Positions 7,703-15,814 are shown, counted from the stretch's first letter. The stretch: 27,733 nucleotides of DNA from Alphaproteobacteria bacterium (GCA_024279045.1 JAJRRZ010000052.1:1-27733); one strand, 5' to 3'. Program-made: numbers and translations. The notes: a model not told the origin generated them from the letters alone.

Positions 7703-10294
7703 CTACGCCTTCACCACCTTGCAGGCACACTTCTTGTAGTCTGTCTCCTTCGACAGCGGACAGGTCTGGTCCAGCGTCAGTTTGTTGACCAGACGCCCGG
7801 CGTCGAACCACGGGATGAAAACCAGACCTTCCGGGGGCTGATTGCGCCCGCGGGTTTCCACGCGCGCCACCACTTCACCGCGGCGGGTGATGATCCTTAC
7901 CTTCGAGCCATTCCGCAGCCGCCGCTTCCTGGCATCCTTCTTGTTCATGTAGAGCTTCGCATGAGGCACTGCGCGGAACAGCTCCGGCACGCGCCTGGTC
8001 ATGGAGCCGGAATGCCAGTGTTCCAGCACACGCCCCGTGGCCAGCCACAGGTCATATTCATCATCCGGAGCTTCCGCTGGCGGCTCGTAAGGCGCAAAGA
8101 TGATGTTCGCCTTGCCATCCGGATTGCCATAGAAGAGCACTTCGCCATCCTTGGCATCAGGCTTGTATTTGCGCACGATGGGGTCATACCCCGCCCGGAA
8201 GCGCCACAGCGTCTCCTTGCCATCGATGACCGGCCAGCGCAGACCACGCACCTTGTGATAATCCTCGAAGGGCGCCATCTCGTGCCCGGGCTTCGGCCCC
8301 TCCCACTGGAAGCGGCGATATTCCTCGAACAGGCCCTTCTGGATGTAGAAGCCGAAGTGCTCGGACTCGTCGTTGGCATACTCGTTGCCGCGGTCGTCGA
8401 CGATCTTGCCCTCGTAGGGGAACTTGTTCACCTGGCCGTTGGCATAGAGCACGTCATATAGCGTCTTGCCCTTGTATTCCGGCTTCTGCTCCAGCAGCTC
8501 GGCAGGCCAGACGTCGTCCACCTTCACGTATTTGGAAAATTCCACGATCTGCCACAGATCGGACTTCGCCTCGCCCGGCGCCTTCACCTGCTGGCGCCAG
8601 AACTGCGTGCGCCGCTCGGAGTTGCCATAGGCCCCCTCCTTTTCCGTCCACATGGCCGTGGGCAGGATGAGATCCGCACCAATGGCCGACACCGTGGGAT
8701 AAGGATCGGAAACGATGATGAAGTTCTCCGGGTTGCGCCAGCCGGGCCAGCTTTCGCCGTTGAAGTTGGCCGCCGCCTGCAGGTTGTTGTTGCACATCAC
8801 CCAGAACACGTTCATCACGCCGTCATGCAGCGCGCGGTGCATGGCCACGGCGTGGATGAGCGTCTTGCCCATGGGCTTGCCGGTGATGTCGGGCTGATCC
8901 TTGCCATCCATCTTGCCGTTGGCGCGCGGAATGGTGCCGGCAGGCAGCTTCCACACCTTCTCGGCGAACTTGCAGTGTTCGTCCTTCTTCACCACCAGGT
9001 CGGCAGGCAGACGGTGGGTGAAGGTGCCCACCTCGCGCGCCGTGCCGCAGGCCGAGGGCTGGCCGGTGAGCGAGAACGGCGAGTTGCCCGGCTCGGCGAT
9101 CTTTCCCGTCAGCAGGTGGATGTTGTAGACAAGGCCATTCACCCACGTGCCGCGGGTGTGCTGGTTGAAGCCCATCGTCCAGAACGACACCACCTTGCGG
9201 TTGGGATCGGCATAGACCTCCGCCAGCTTGATGAGTTGATCCTTCGGCACGCCGGACAGCTCCGACACATAGTCCACCGTGTATTTCGACACGTGCTTCC
9301 TGTATTCGTCGAAGCCGATCTTCGTCAGCTTGCCCTTGCCGCGGTTCTTCGCCTTTTGCTCGCGCGGATCATTGGCCCGCCGCCCGTAGCCGATGTCGGT
9401 GGGCGTAACGTTGAAGTTCACGTGCTTTTCGATGAACTCCTTGTTGTAGGCGCCCTTTTCGATGATGTAGTTGGCGATGAAGTTGGCAATCGCCAGATCG
9501 GCCTGCGGCGTGAAGATGATGGGATTGTCCGCCAGATCGAAGCAGCGGTTGCGGAAGGTGGAGAGCACGTGCACCTGGCACTTGTCATGCGTAAGCCTGC
9601 GATTCGTAATGCGCGACCACAGGATGGGATGCATCTCCGCCATGTTCGAGCCCCACAGGACGAAGGTATCCGTGGCCTCGATATCGTCATAGCACCCCGC
9701 CGGCTCGTCGATGCCGAAACCACGGATGAAAGCCGCCACGGCAGAGGCCATGCAGTGCCGCGCGTTGGGCTCCAGCGAATTGGAGCGGAAACCCGCCTTC
9801 ATCAGCTTCTGCGCGGCATACCCCTCCCAGATCGTCCACTGGCCGGAGCCGAACAAGCCAATGCCCTTCGGTCCCTTCTTGCGCCTGGCCTCGACAAACT
9901 TTTCGGCCATGATCTTGAAGGCTTCGTCCCAGGAGATTTCCTCGAACTTGCCGTTCTTGTCGAACTTGCCGTTCTTCTTGCGCAGCAGGGGCTTGGTCAG
10001 GCGGTCCTTGCCGTACATGATCTTGGTCAGGAAGTAGCCCTTGATGCAGTTCAGGCCCTTGTTCACCGGTGCATCCGGGTCGCCCTGGGTGGCCACCACC
10101 TTGCCATCCTTCACCCCCACCAGCACCGAGCAGCCCGTGCCGCAGAAGCGACAGGCCGCCTTGTCCCAGCGAATGCCGGCGTCCTCCGCTGCCTGTGCCT
10201 GCAGCGCCGCCGGCAGGGTAACGCCCGCCATGGCCGCCGCCGCCACGGCAGCCTGCGCCTTGATGAAATCGCGGCGATTGACCTTGACATTCAT
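7703..10294 (-). CDS. napA: NapA, catalytic subunit of periplasmic nitrate reductase
   Basis: 863-residue periplasmic molybdoenzyme that reduces nitrate to nitrite using a bis-MGD cofactor and one 4Fe-4S cluster. The Tat signal NRRDFIKAQAAVAAAAMAG is at residues 6-24. Cluster ligands are Cys48, Cys51, Cys55 and Cys83 (CRFCGTGC then NKGLNC). Cys181 in NARHCMASAVAAF is the expected Mo ligand. Cofactor-binding segments GFNQHTRGTW, GQPSACGTAREVG, NVFWVMCNNN, ATGRVLEHWHSGSMT and the terminal SKETDYKKCACKV all match NapA. The length is slightly above the usual 830. AGGAG close to 10294 supports the start, 101 nt after napD. The gene is intact. Confidence 0.98.
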   Translation of the reverse strand: MNVKVNRRDFIKAQAAVAAAAMAGVTLPAALQAQAAEDAGIRWDKAACRFCGTGCSVLVGVKDGKVVATQGDPDAPVNKGLNCIKGYFLTKIMYGKDRLTKPLLRKKNGKFDKNGKFEEISWDEAFKIMAEKFVEARRKKGPKGIGLFGSGQWTIWEGYAAQKLMKAGFRSNSLEPNARHCMASAVAAFIRGFGIDEPAGCYDDIEATDTFVLWGSNMAEMHPILWSRITNRRLTHDKCQVHVLSTFRNRCFDLADNPIIFTPQADLAIANFIANYIIEKGAYNKEFIEKHVNFNVTPTDIGYGRRANDPREQKAKNRGKGKLTKIGFDEYRKHVSKYTVDYVSELSGVPKDQLIKLAEVYADPNRKVVSFWTMGFNQHTRGTWVNGLVYNIHLLTGKIAEPGNSPFSLTGQPSACGTAREVGTFTHRLPADLVVKKDEHCKFAEKVWKLPAGTIPRANGKMDGKDQPDITGKPMGKTLIHAVAMHRALHDGVMNVFWVMCNNNLQAAANFNGESWPGWRNPENFIIVSDPYPTVSAIGADLILPTAMWTEKEGAYGNSERRTQFWRQQVKAPGEAKSDLWQIVEFSKYVKVDDVWPAELLEQKPEYKGKTLYDVLYANGQVNKFPYEGKIVDDRGNEYANDESEHFGFYIQKGLFEEYRRFQWEGPKPGHEMAPFEDYHKVRGLRWPVIDGKETLWRFRAGYDPIVRKYKPDAKDGEVLFYGNPDGKANIIFAPYEPPAEAPDDEYDLWLATGRVLEHWHSGSMTRRVPELFRAVPHAKLYMNKKDARKRRLRNGSKVRIITRRGEVVARVETRGRNQPPEGLVFIPWFDAGRLVNKLTLDQTCPLSKETDYKKCACKVVKA

Positions 10295-10395
10295 GGCTCC
10301 TACTCCCTCGCGCTGATGCTGAAAGCCGAAATCCCGGTCTCCTCTCCCTCGCGGGAATTCCCTCCACGAAACCGTTTCGCTCCTCGCCGCGCCGG

Positions 10396-10710
10396 CTAAC
10401 CGTCGCAGCCGCAACTCTCGCCGGCCATGCAGGCCGTGTCATCGCGCGCCACGTCGCTGGCGGGCGCGTTGCCGATGGTGTCGCCGGGTTCGAAATATTC
10501 GTAGACGAGCGACACGCCGATCACCCCATCGATGTCGTTCAACGCCATGATGGTGTCGCTCATCACCTGCCGGTCATGGGTGTCGATGATGACGATGACG
10601 CGCCCCGATTCCGCAGCGGCCACCTCACAGTGCACCCGCGCGGCAATGTCGGCGTGGACGGTGTCGGTGGATTCGGGACGGGTGAAAACCACAACCGAAC
10701 AGATGCTCAT
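10396..10710 (-). CDS. napD: NapD, NapA signal-peptide chaperone
   Basis: 104-residue cytoplasmic chaperone that binds the NapA Tat signal and holds back export until the cofactor is loaded. Family features are MSICSVVVFTRPE at the start, HCEVAAAESGRVIVIIDTHDRQVM, and the second strand region DIDGVIGVSLVYEYFEP. The tail ends with a Cys-rich CMAGESCGCDG not needed for the fold. It is the first gene of the nap operon; no napE or napF precedes it, and the next gene upstream is unrelated. A GAGGGAG lies about 11 nt upstream of the ATG. An FNR/FixK-type box is 73 nt upstream of the start. Confidence 0.92.
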   Translation of the reverse strand: MSICSVVVFTRPESTDTVHADIAARVHCEVAAAESGRVIVIIDTHDRQVMSDTIMALNDIDGVIGVSLVYEYFEPGDTIGNAPASDVARDDTACMAGESCGCDG

Positions 10711-10753
10711 GACGCCGTCGCTCCCTCGGCAAGATGTTCTCCCAACCGAGGAC

Positions 10754-10796
10754 AGGCTAGCCCGCGCGCGAACACATGCGCCTTGATGAATGTCAA
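10754..10796 (-). promoter_or_regulatory. FNR/FixK-type activator site and promoter of the nap operon
   Basis: TTGAT-GAAT-GTCAA at 10783-10796 fits the FNR/FixK consensus TTGA-N6-TCAA and differs from the strict FNR site by one base. Its centre is 10789.5. A -10-like TAGCCT on the minus strand at 10759-10754 would put transcription start near 10748, so the box would be centred at about -41.5, the class II activator position. It suggests oxygen-responsive control of napDAGHBC. The box is seen; the regulator is inferred. Confidence 0.7.
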
Positions 10797-10856
10797 CCGG
10801 AATTGAAACGGCAGCTCACGCCGCAGACAGCAGCATCATGGTGAATACGAAGCACA

Positions 10857-12800
10857 TCAGGCCACGTTCGCGTCGCGACCTTCTCCCAATGGCATGCAGG
10901 CACGCTTCAGCCAGCACAACGCCGCCTCGACTCCCAGCCCGCGCAAAGGCTCCAGCAGCGTGCGCAGCACCTGCGCATGATAATCATTCAGCCAGGCCAG
11001 CTCCGTCTCATCGAGCATCGACACATCAATCAGCCGCCGATCGATCGGCGCCAGCGTGATGGTCTCGAAGCCCAGCATCTCCCGCTCGCCTCCCTCCGGC
11101 GCTTCCGCTTGCGTGCACAGGATGAGGTTCTCGATGCGAATGCCGTAGTGGTCCTCCAGGTAATATCCCGGCTCGTTGGAGGTGATCATGCCCGGCTTCA
11201 GCGCCGCCGCCCCGCGCAGCGAAATGCTCTGCGGCCCCTCGTGCACGTTCAGGAAGTAGCCCACGCCATGGCCGGTGCCATGGTCGTAATCCAGCCCCGC
11301 CGCCCACAGATATTGCCGCGCCAGCACATCCAGGTTGCGCCCCTGCGTACCAGCGGGAAAGCGCGCCCGCGACAGGGCGATCATGCCCTTCAACACCAGC
11401 GTGAAATGCCGTTTCTGCTCCGCTGCAGGCTGCATTTCCGGCGGGCCAATGAACACCGTGCGGGTGATGTCGGTGGTGCCGTCCATGTATTGCCCGCCGG
11501 AATCCACCAGATACAGCTCGCCCGGTTTCAACACGCGATTGCTCGCCGTGGTTACGCGGTAATGCACAATCGCCCCGTTCGGCCCGGCGCCGGAGATGGT
11601 GTCGAACGAAATGTCGAACAGCGGTTCACCCATCTTCTCCGCGGTATCGATGCGCAGTTCCTCCAGCTTCGCCACTGCCCCGATCTCGTCCACCTCGCCG
11701 CACGCCGCCGCCTCTTCCAGCCACGCCAGAAAGCGGCTCACTGCCACGCCGTCGCGCACATGTGCGGCGCGCATGCCGGCCTGCTCGACCTTGTTCTTGC
11801 ATGCCTTGGGCCACAGGCACGGATCCTCACCTTCCACCACCTCCGCACCCGCCTGCTCCAGCAACGCAAACAGCCGCGCCGCCGCCGAGCGTGCATCCAC
11901 CAACACCCGCCGGCCCGCCAGTTCACGGCTTGCCAGCACCTCTTCCAGCGCCTCGAACGGCAGGATGTCCGCCAGCTCCTCCACCTGCGCACGCGCATCC
12001 GGGGCAAATCCGCCACCGCGCACGAACAGTCGTACCCGCACCTGAGCATCGGTGGGCACCAGCGCCATGCCCAGCACCACCGGATTGTGCACAATGGCGC
12101 GGCTGCGGATGTTGAACAGCCAGCTTGCCGAATCCGTGGCCGTGATCAGCGCCGCATCCACCTGCTTCTCCGCCAGCGTGGCGCGTACCTCCTCCAGTTT
12201 CTCCGCCACGCTGCGCCCGGCATATCGCAACGGATGCGCAAACACCTCCGCATCCGGTGGCGCGGGCCGATCCTGCCAGATCTCTTCCACCGGATCCGGC
12301 AGCACAAAGCGCAAGCCCGCCCCGGCCTTTTCCAGTGCATCACGGTAACGGCGCGCCGCCTCATGCGTCAGCAGCCACGGGTTCACCCCCGCCACATGCC
12401 CTGCTTCCAGCCGCTCTGCCAACCACGCCGCCGGACGATGCTCGGCAATGGGCACCACCTCGACAGCCTCGCCATCCACCTGCCGCGCCGCCTGCAGCGT
12501 GTAGCGACCATCGACAAACAGCGCCGCGCGCTGCCCTTCCTCCGCGAAAACAATCAGCAACCCCGCCGAACCAGTGAATCCCGTCAGCCACGCCAACCGC
12601 TCTTCCGACGGCGGCAAATACTCGTTCTGAAAGGCATCCGCCCGCGGCACGATCAGTGCCGTCAGTTCCAGCTCGCGCAGCCGCTCGCGCAACGCAGCCA
12701 ATCGCTCACCAGCTTTTTCCGGCTCGGCCTCATCCTCAAACACCTGAAACCGGCTGCGCACCAGGGCCTTCGGGGCCTTGCCGGGATTTGTGGCATCCAT
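10857..12800 (-). CDS. pepP: Aminopeptidase P (Xaa-Pro aminopeptidase, M24B)
   Basis: 647-residue cytoplasmic metallopeptidase that removes an N-terminal residue preceding proline. It is the long three-domain form: two creatinase-like N-terminal domains (ALIVPRADAFQNEYLPPSEERLAWLTGFTGSAG at the beginning; ITATDSASWLFNIRS in the second) and a C-terminal pita-bread domain. Metal ligands can be read from VDSGGQYMDGTTDITRT (two Asp), HGTGHGVGYFLNVHEGP (His), TSNEPGYYLEDHYGIRIENL (two Glu). AGGAG 8 nt upstream supports 12800 over the 22-codon longer reading. It stands alone, separated from napD by the FNR region. Confidence 0.95.
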   Translation of the reverse strand: MDATNPGKAPKALVRSRFQVFEDEAEPEKAGERLAALRERLRELELTALIVPRADAFQNEYLPPSEERLAWLTGFTGSAGLLIVFAEEGQRAALFVDGRYTLQAARQVDGEAVEVVPIAEHRPAAWLAERLEAGHVAGVNPWLLTHEAARRYRDALEKAGAGLRFVLPDPVEEIWQDRPAPPDAEVFAHPLRYAGRSVAEKLEEVRATLAEKQVDAALITATDSASWLFNIRSRAIVHNPVVLGMALVPTDAQVRVRLFVRGGGFAPDARAQVEELADILPFEALEEVLASRELAGRRVLVDARSAAARLFALLEQAGAEVVEGEDPCLWPKACKNKVEQAGMRAAHVRDGVAVSRFLAWLEEAAACGEVDEIGAVAKLEELRIDTAEKMGEPLFDISFDTISGAGPNGAIVHYRVTTASNRVLKPGELYLVDSGGQYMDGTTDITRTVFIGPPEMQPAAEQKRHFTLVLKGMIALSRARFPAGTQGRNLDVLARQYLWAAGLDYDHGTGHGVGYFLNVHEGPQSISLRGAAALKPGMITSNEPGYYLEDHYGIRIENLILCTQAEAPEGGEREMLGFETITLAPIDRRLIDVSMLDETELAWLNDYHAQVLRTLLEPLRGLGVEAALCWLKRACMPLGEGRDANVA

Positions 12801-12965
12801 CAGCGGCTCCTGCCTGTTTCGCCTTGCTTGCCCATCATGCCGCCAAGGTGCGCGCCCCGCCGGCAACGGTCAAGACGAAAATCGGCCGATTCCCACCCCG
12901 TGCAAACCGGCGCGTGTTACCATGACACCAAAACCGAATTAGCGACTCGGAAATATGGTGCAAAC

Positions 12966-13019
12966 ATGAATGACAAGTCGGATAATGGAATTTTCAACAT
13001 AAATTACAATTGGTTATGA
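12966..13019 (+). other. Doubtful 17-codon open frame in AT-rich intergenic DNA
   Basis: ATG at 12966 to TGA at 13019 reads MNDKSDNGIFNINYNWL, in the AT-rich stretch ahead of the candidate small RNA. The codon use is unlike neighbouring genes and I see no clear Shine-Dalgarno. It is recorded because it lies upstream of an otherwise orphan plus-strand terminator; it may be chance. Confidence 0.12.
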
Positions 13020-13106
13020 AACGTTCTCAGAGATGCACAAAATGCATATCAGTTTTACGTGATTCACCATTGCTTAATCGCATTTCCCGTATCATATACT
13101 CACCCA

Positions 13107-13272
13107 ACAGAACGGAGACGCGCTCTTCCCTCCAGGACATGCGCAATGCTTCTCCTCCCTCTGTTGCTGTTTCGGAAGCCGGGTCAGAAGTTCTCCCCTC
13201 CCTCTTCTTCCTCCCTCCTGGCTTCTGCATCTCGGCCCGGCTGGATCCCTCCCCCAGCCGGGCCACTTTTTT
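13107..13272 (+). ncRNA. Candidate trans-acting small RNA with repeated CCUCC motifs
   Basis: A strong plus-strand terminator (13234-13272) lies in a region with no plus-strand gene: both flanking genes are on the minus strand. Upstream, TTGCTT (13070-13075) and TATACT (13095-13100, 19-nt spacer; CATATA at 17) give a possible promoter with transcription from about 13107. The predicted transcript of about 165 nt carries several anti-Shine-Dalgarno motifs: CCCTCC (13128-13133), CTCCTCCC (13152-13159), CCCCTCCC (13195-13202), CCTCCCTCC (13210-13218), and CCCTCC in the terminator loop. Alphaproteobacterial small RNAs such as MmgR and the CcsR family use CCUCCUCCC-like motifs to block ribosome-binding sites. 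Motifs and terminator are seen; the function and 5' end are inferred. Confidence 0.6.
13234..13272 (+). terminator. Strong Rho-independent terminator
   Basis: GGCCCGGCTGG (13234-13244), loop ATCCCTCCC, CCAGCCGGGCC (13254-13264): an 11-bp perfect stem followed by AC and six T (13267-13272). It works in the plus direction only; the minus strand has no U tract after the stem. Confidence 0.9.
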
Positions 13273-13297
13273 GCCTGCATCGATCTTATCGCATCGC

Positions 13298-13672
13298 TCA
13301 GGAAAGTGTCGGGCGCGACAGCACGAACCAAGCCCCATAGGCCATCACTGCCAACGCCAGCGCCACCACCCACCCCGGCACCGCGGAAAATGCCACCAGC
13401 CACACCGCAGCCGCTCCCATGCTGCCCACCGACAACAGCTTGGTGCGCGCCGCAATGGCCTGGCTCTCCTGCCATTGGCGCAAGGGATGTCCGAAACGGG
13501 GATGATTCAGCAGCCAGTCATGCAGCCGCTGCGAGCTGCGCGCAAATGCCCACAACGCCAGCAGCAGAAACGGCACCGTCGGCAACACCGGCAGAAAGAT
13601 GCCAATGATACCCGCCGCCACGCTGGCCAGCCCCAGGGCGATGAACAACCACCTTTTCACATGCCTGTGCAT
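13298..13672 (-). CDS. DUF454 (YbaN-like) small inner-membrane protein
   Basis: 124-residue membrane protein of the DUF454/YbaN family, whose function is unknown. Typical features are the beginning KRWLFIALGLASVAAGIIGIFLPVLPTVPFLLLALWAFARSS with the conserved G-x-LPxLPTxPF pattern between two helices, then LHDWLLNHPRFGHPLRQWQES. A final helix pair VGSMGAAAVWLVAFSAVP and VVALALAVMAYGAWFVLSRP follows. The start MHRHVKRW at 13672 has only a weak GGCGG upstream; in-frame upstream codons read prmA antisense-like sequence and are not convincing. It follows prmA with a 31-nt gap. Its 3' end converges on the candidate small RNA. Confidence 0.85.
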   Translation of the reverse strand: MHRHVKRWLFIALGLASVAAGIIGIFLPVLPTVPFLLLALWAFARSSQRLHDWLLNHPRFGHPLRQWQESQAIAARTKLLSVGSMGAAAVWLVAFSAVPGWVVALALAVMAYGAWFVLSRPTLS

Positions 13673-13703
13673 GCCGCCAAATCTACGCGGCTGAAAGGTT
13701 TTT

Positions 13704-14783
13704 TCAATGGCGATGCAGCAACAACGTGCTCCAGCCCTCAAGCCGCCAGCGCCGCGCCAGCCGCAGCCCATGCTGCTCGAACACCGCCAGCACCATGCGC
13801 TCCTGCTCCACCATCAGGCCGGAAAGCACCAGCCAGCCGCCAGGCTTCACCTGCCCTGCCAGATCCCCCGCCATGCGCATCAGTGGCCGCGCCAGAATAT
13901 TGGCGAACACAAGGTCATACCCCCGCCGCTGAAACCGGAATGCCGCCATCCTGCGCGGTTTCAGCACCCGCCAGCGCGCATATGCCGGTTGCGGCACTCG
14001 CGAAGCCGCCAATGCCTGCCGCACCAGCGCCAATCCAGCCCGGCGCGCCGCCATCGTCCATGCCGGGCGCTCCCGGCCACCCATGCACCGCACCAGTGCA
14101 TGCCGCATGCCGGCTGCCACCGCCAGGCGCATGCCCGGCACGCCATTGAACCGTGCATTTTCCCGCGCCGTTTGCACCGCCACAACATCGATATCCGTGG
14201 CCGCCACCCGCGCCTTCAGCGCCCTTGCCGCGGCAATGCCCAACACGCCCGAACCCGTACCCACATCCAGCACCCATGGCGCGCGCCGTCCGCAAGGCCG
14301 CAATGCCCCGCGCCGCAGCAGCCATTCCAGTGCCAGCAGACACCCACGCGTGGTGCCGTGATGCCCTGTGCCGAAGGCTTGCCTGGCCTCTATCTCGATA
14401 TTGATGCCCTGCGTCCGCCGCCGGGCCCGGTCATGGCTGCCGTGCACGAAAAACCGCCCCGCCACCACCGGCGCCAGCCCTTGCTGCACTTGCGCCACCC
14501 AGTCCACGTCCGGCAATGGCGCGAGCACAAATGCCACTTCTTCCGATCCAGCCCCCGCCAGCACAGCCAGTTCCGACACCCGCGCCAGCGCCGCTGCCTG
14601 GCCCATGCCCTGCCCTGCCGCATCGCAGAACACCTCTACCCGCCAGCCATCGCCCCCCGCCTCTTCGAAGGCGCTCACTGCCGCCACCAGCGGCCAGCCG
14701 ATCTCCGCCAGCGTGGCAGCCAGTTCTTCCGCCCGCGCACGCGGCAACGCCGCGCTCGTCAGCCGCACAGGAGTGTCTGCCAT
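13704..14783 (-). CDS. prmA: Ribosomal protein L11 methyltransferase with internal insertion
   Basis: 359-residue cytoplasmic methyltransferase that trimethylates ribosomal protein L11 using S-adenosylmethionine. The N-terminal substrate-recognition part (1-125) is followed by the family signature QAFGTGHHGTT (135-145), the SAM-binding WVLDVGTGSGVLGIAA (170-185), ATDIDVVAVQTARENARFNGV, and the catalytic DLVFANILARPL (290-301). Typical PrmA is about 290-300 residues. Here about 55 extra residues, rich in Arg and Ala, occupy roughly 232-287 between the AAGMRH and DLVFANI segments. The DNA of that insert carries a 10-bp inverted repeat. Activity may be retained, since the motifs on either side are intact. 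The start is 2 nt after the stop of the upstream gene; the ribosome-binding site is weak. Confidence 0.93.
   Translation of the reverse strand: MADTPVRLTSAALPRARAEELAATLAEIGWPLVAAVSAFEEAGGDGWRVEVFCDAAGQGMGQAAALARVSELAVLAGAGSEEVAFVLAPLPDVDWVAQVQQGLAPVVAGRFFVHGSHDRARRRTQGINIEIEARQAFGTGHHGTTRGCLLALEWLLRRGALRPCGRRAPWVLDVGTGSGVLGIAAARALKARVAATDIDVVAVQTARENARFNGVPGMRLAVAAGMRHALVRCMGGRERPAWTMAARRAGLALVRQALAASRVPQPAYARWRVLKPRRMAAFRFQRRGYDLVFANILARPLMRMAGDLAGQVKPGGWLVLSGLMVEQERMVLAVFEQHGLRLARRWRLEGWSTLLLHRH
13925..14090. repeat. Probable palindromic insert inside prmA
   Basis: DNA corresponding to the extra PrmA residues, with approximate edges. It contains GCTGAAACCG (13928-13937) and its exact complement CGGTTTCAGC (13956-13965), an 18-nt-spaced hairpin, inside coding sequence. 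The encoded peptide is Arg/Ala-rich with no family counterpart I recognise. It resembles the way coding palindromic elements are tolerated in-frame in some alphaproteobacteria (Rickettsia palindromic elements); it is not claimed to be the same element. Confidence 0.4.
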
Positions 14784-14785
14784 GC

Positions 14786-15814
14786 TCAGTAGACCACCGT
14801 AACCACCACCGTATCCGTATAGGTGCCGGGCGAAGGCGTCGTCTGCGCGAACACCCGGCCATGAGTGGTGTAGGTTTGCAGATTGCCCGTTCCCACGCCG
14901 GAAACGGCATTCGCTGACGCATCACCCCACCCCAGCGTACGGGCACTGTCGCGGTAGATGCCGTAGCGGATGCTTTCGCTGCCATTGGACATGCGCCGCT
15001 GATCCGGCGATGTTGCCCCGGCCAACCCGCCATTCAACCGCACTTCGTAAGGCGTGCCATTGGTGCAGCGCACGCTCACCTGCCCGGCGGCATCGACATT
15101 ATTGTTCAGCAGCCCTGTGGTGCCAAAATCAAGGTCGGTTGCATTCACCTCGCAGAAGGCAATCACATTTGCACTTACCTGAAATGTATCCGTTGCGACT
15201 CCGCTGACAAACAGACATTGGCTCCAGTTGCCCTGCACATACTCGATGCGTACATCCACACCTTCAAACAGCGATGAATACACCCCCGGCGGCACGGTCG
15301 TTTGCCCGGCAGGCACCACCGCATCTATGGTGTAGGTCCAATTACCATTCCCTCCATTGTTCAACTGGAAATGCAATACAGGTGCCGGAGGCGGCGCTCC
15401 CCAGTAATCCGAGCCCCATATGGTCGTTGTGCCGGGGAGATAGAGATTGAAGTTCAGTTTCTGGGTCGCATTGGCGGAATTTGCCATCTGTCGTGGATTC
15501 CACGCACCAGGCCCGCCAGTACCATAACCGAAACTCGGGCACACGGTTACCCAGCTATTGGCACTTCCATTCTGGCACTTCACATTCAACACACCTGTGG
15601 TCGTCTGCGTAAGCCCACTGATGACATTGATATTGCCAAAATCAATATCGCTGACAGTAAACGAACAGGAAAACGATGGCGGGCCAATTATGGCATGTGC
15701 AGGACGGCTACCCATTACGGCCAGCAGCAATACCATCACTCCCACCCACCCGGCCAGCCATGGCGAGTGCCTTGAAAGGCAGATGCTTTTCCGCGCAGTT
15801 CTTGTCATGATCAT
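14786..15814 (-). CDS. Secreted protein with two spore-coat-U (SCPU) domains
   Basis: 342-residue exported protein. A Sec signal peptide covers residues 1-41 (hydrophobic AGWVGVMVLLLAVM, cleavage after RPAHA). Two SCPU domains follow. The first starts SCSFTVSDIDFGNINVISG with TGVLNVKCQNG; the second starts FCEVNATDLDFGTTG with VSVRCTNGTPYEVRLNGG, MSNGSESIRYGIYRD and the terminal GTYTDTVVVTVVY. SCPU proteins are subunits of secreted or fimbrial structures such as Csu pili, normally encoded with a chaperone and usher; none is present here. GGAGGG 6 nt upstream supports 15814 (MIMTRTAR). It lies 118 nt after parC and has its own AT-rich promoter region. Confidence 0.85.
   Translation of the reverse strand: MIMTRTARKSICLSRHSPWLAGWVGVMVLLLAVMGSRPAHAIIGPPSFSCSFTVSDIDFGNINVISGLTQTTTGVLNVKCQNGSANSWVTVCPSFGYGTGGPGAWNPRQMANSANATQKLNFNLYLPGTTTIWGSDYWGAPPPAPVLHFQLNNGGNGNWTYTIDAVVPAGQTTVPPGVYSSLFEGVDVRIEYVQGNWSQCLFVSGVATDTFQVSANVIAFCEVNATDLDFGTTGLLNNNVDAAGQVSVRCTNGTPYEVRLNGGLAGATSPDQRRMSNGSESIRYGIYRDSARTLGWGDASANAVSGVGTGNLQTYTTHGRVFAQTTPSPGTYTDTVVVTVVY

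Noticed and set aside
8825..10399. 524-codon plus-strand frame opposite napA
   Set aside because: Shadow of napA; His/Arg/Leu-rich and without domain features.
10977..13019. 680-codon plus-strand frame opposite aminopeptidase P
   Set aside because: Shadow of a well-conserved gene; its composition is typical of antisense frames in high-GC DNA.
13008..13019. CAATTGGTTATG shared with the region after tRNA-Lys (26034-26045), considered as a possible attachment-site copy
   Set aside because: A 12-base match is expected several times by chance in a window this size, and the flanks differ.
13010..14149. Plus-strand frame starting near the AT-rich island and running over the small RNA and into prmA
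   Set aside because: It crosses a strong terminator and then runs antisense to two real genes; no coding signature.
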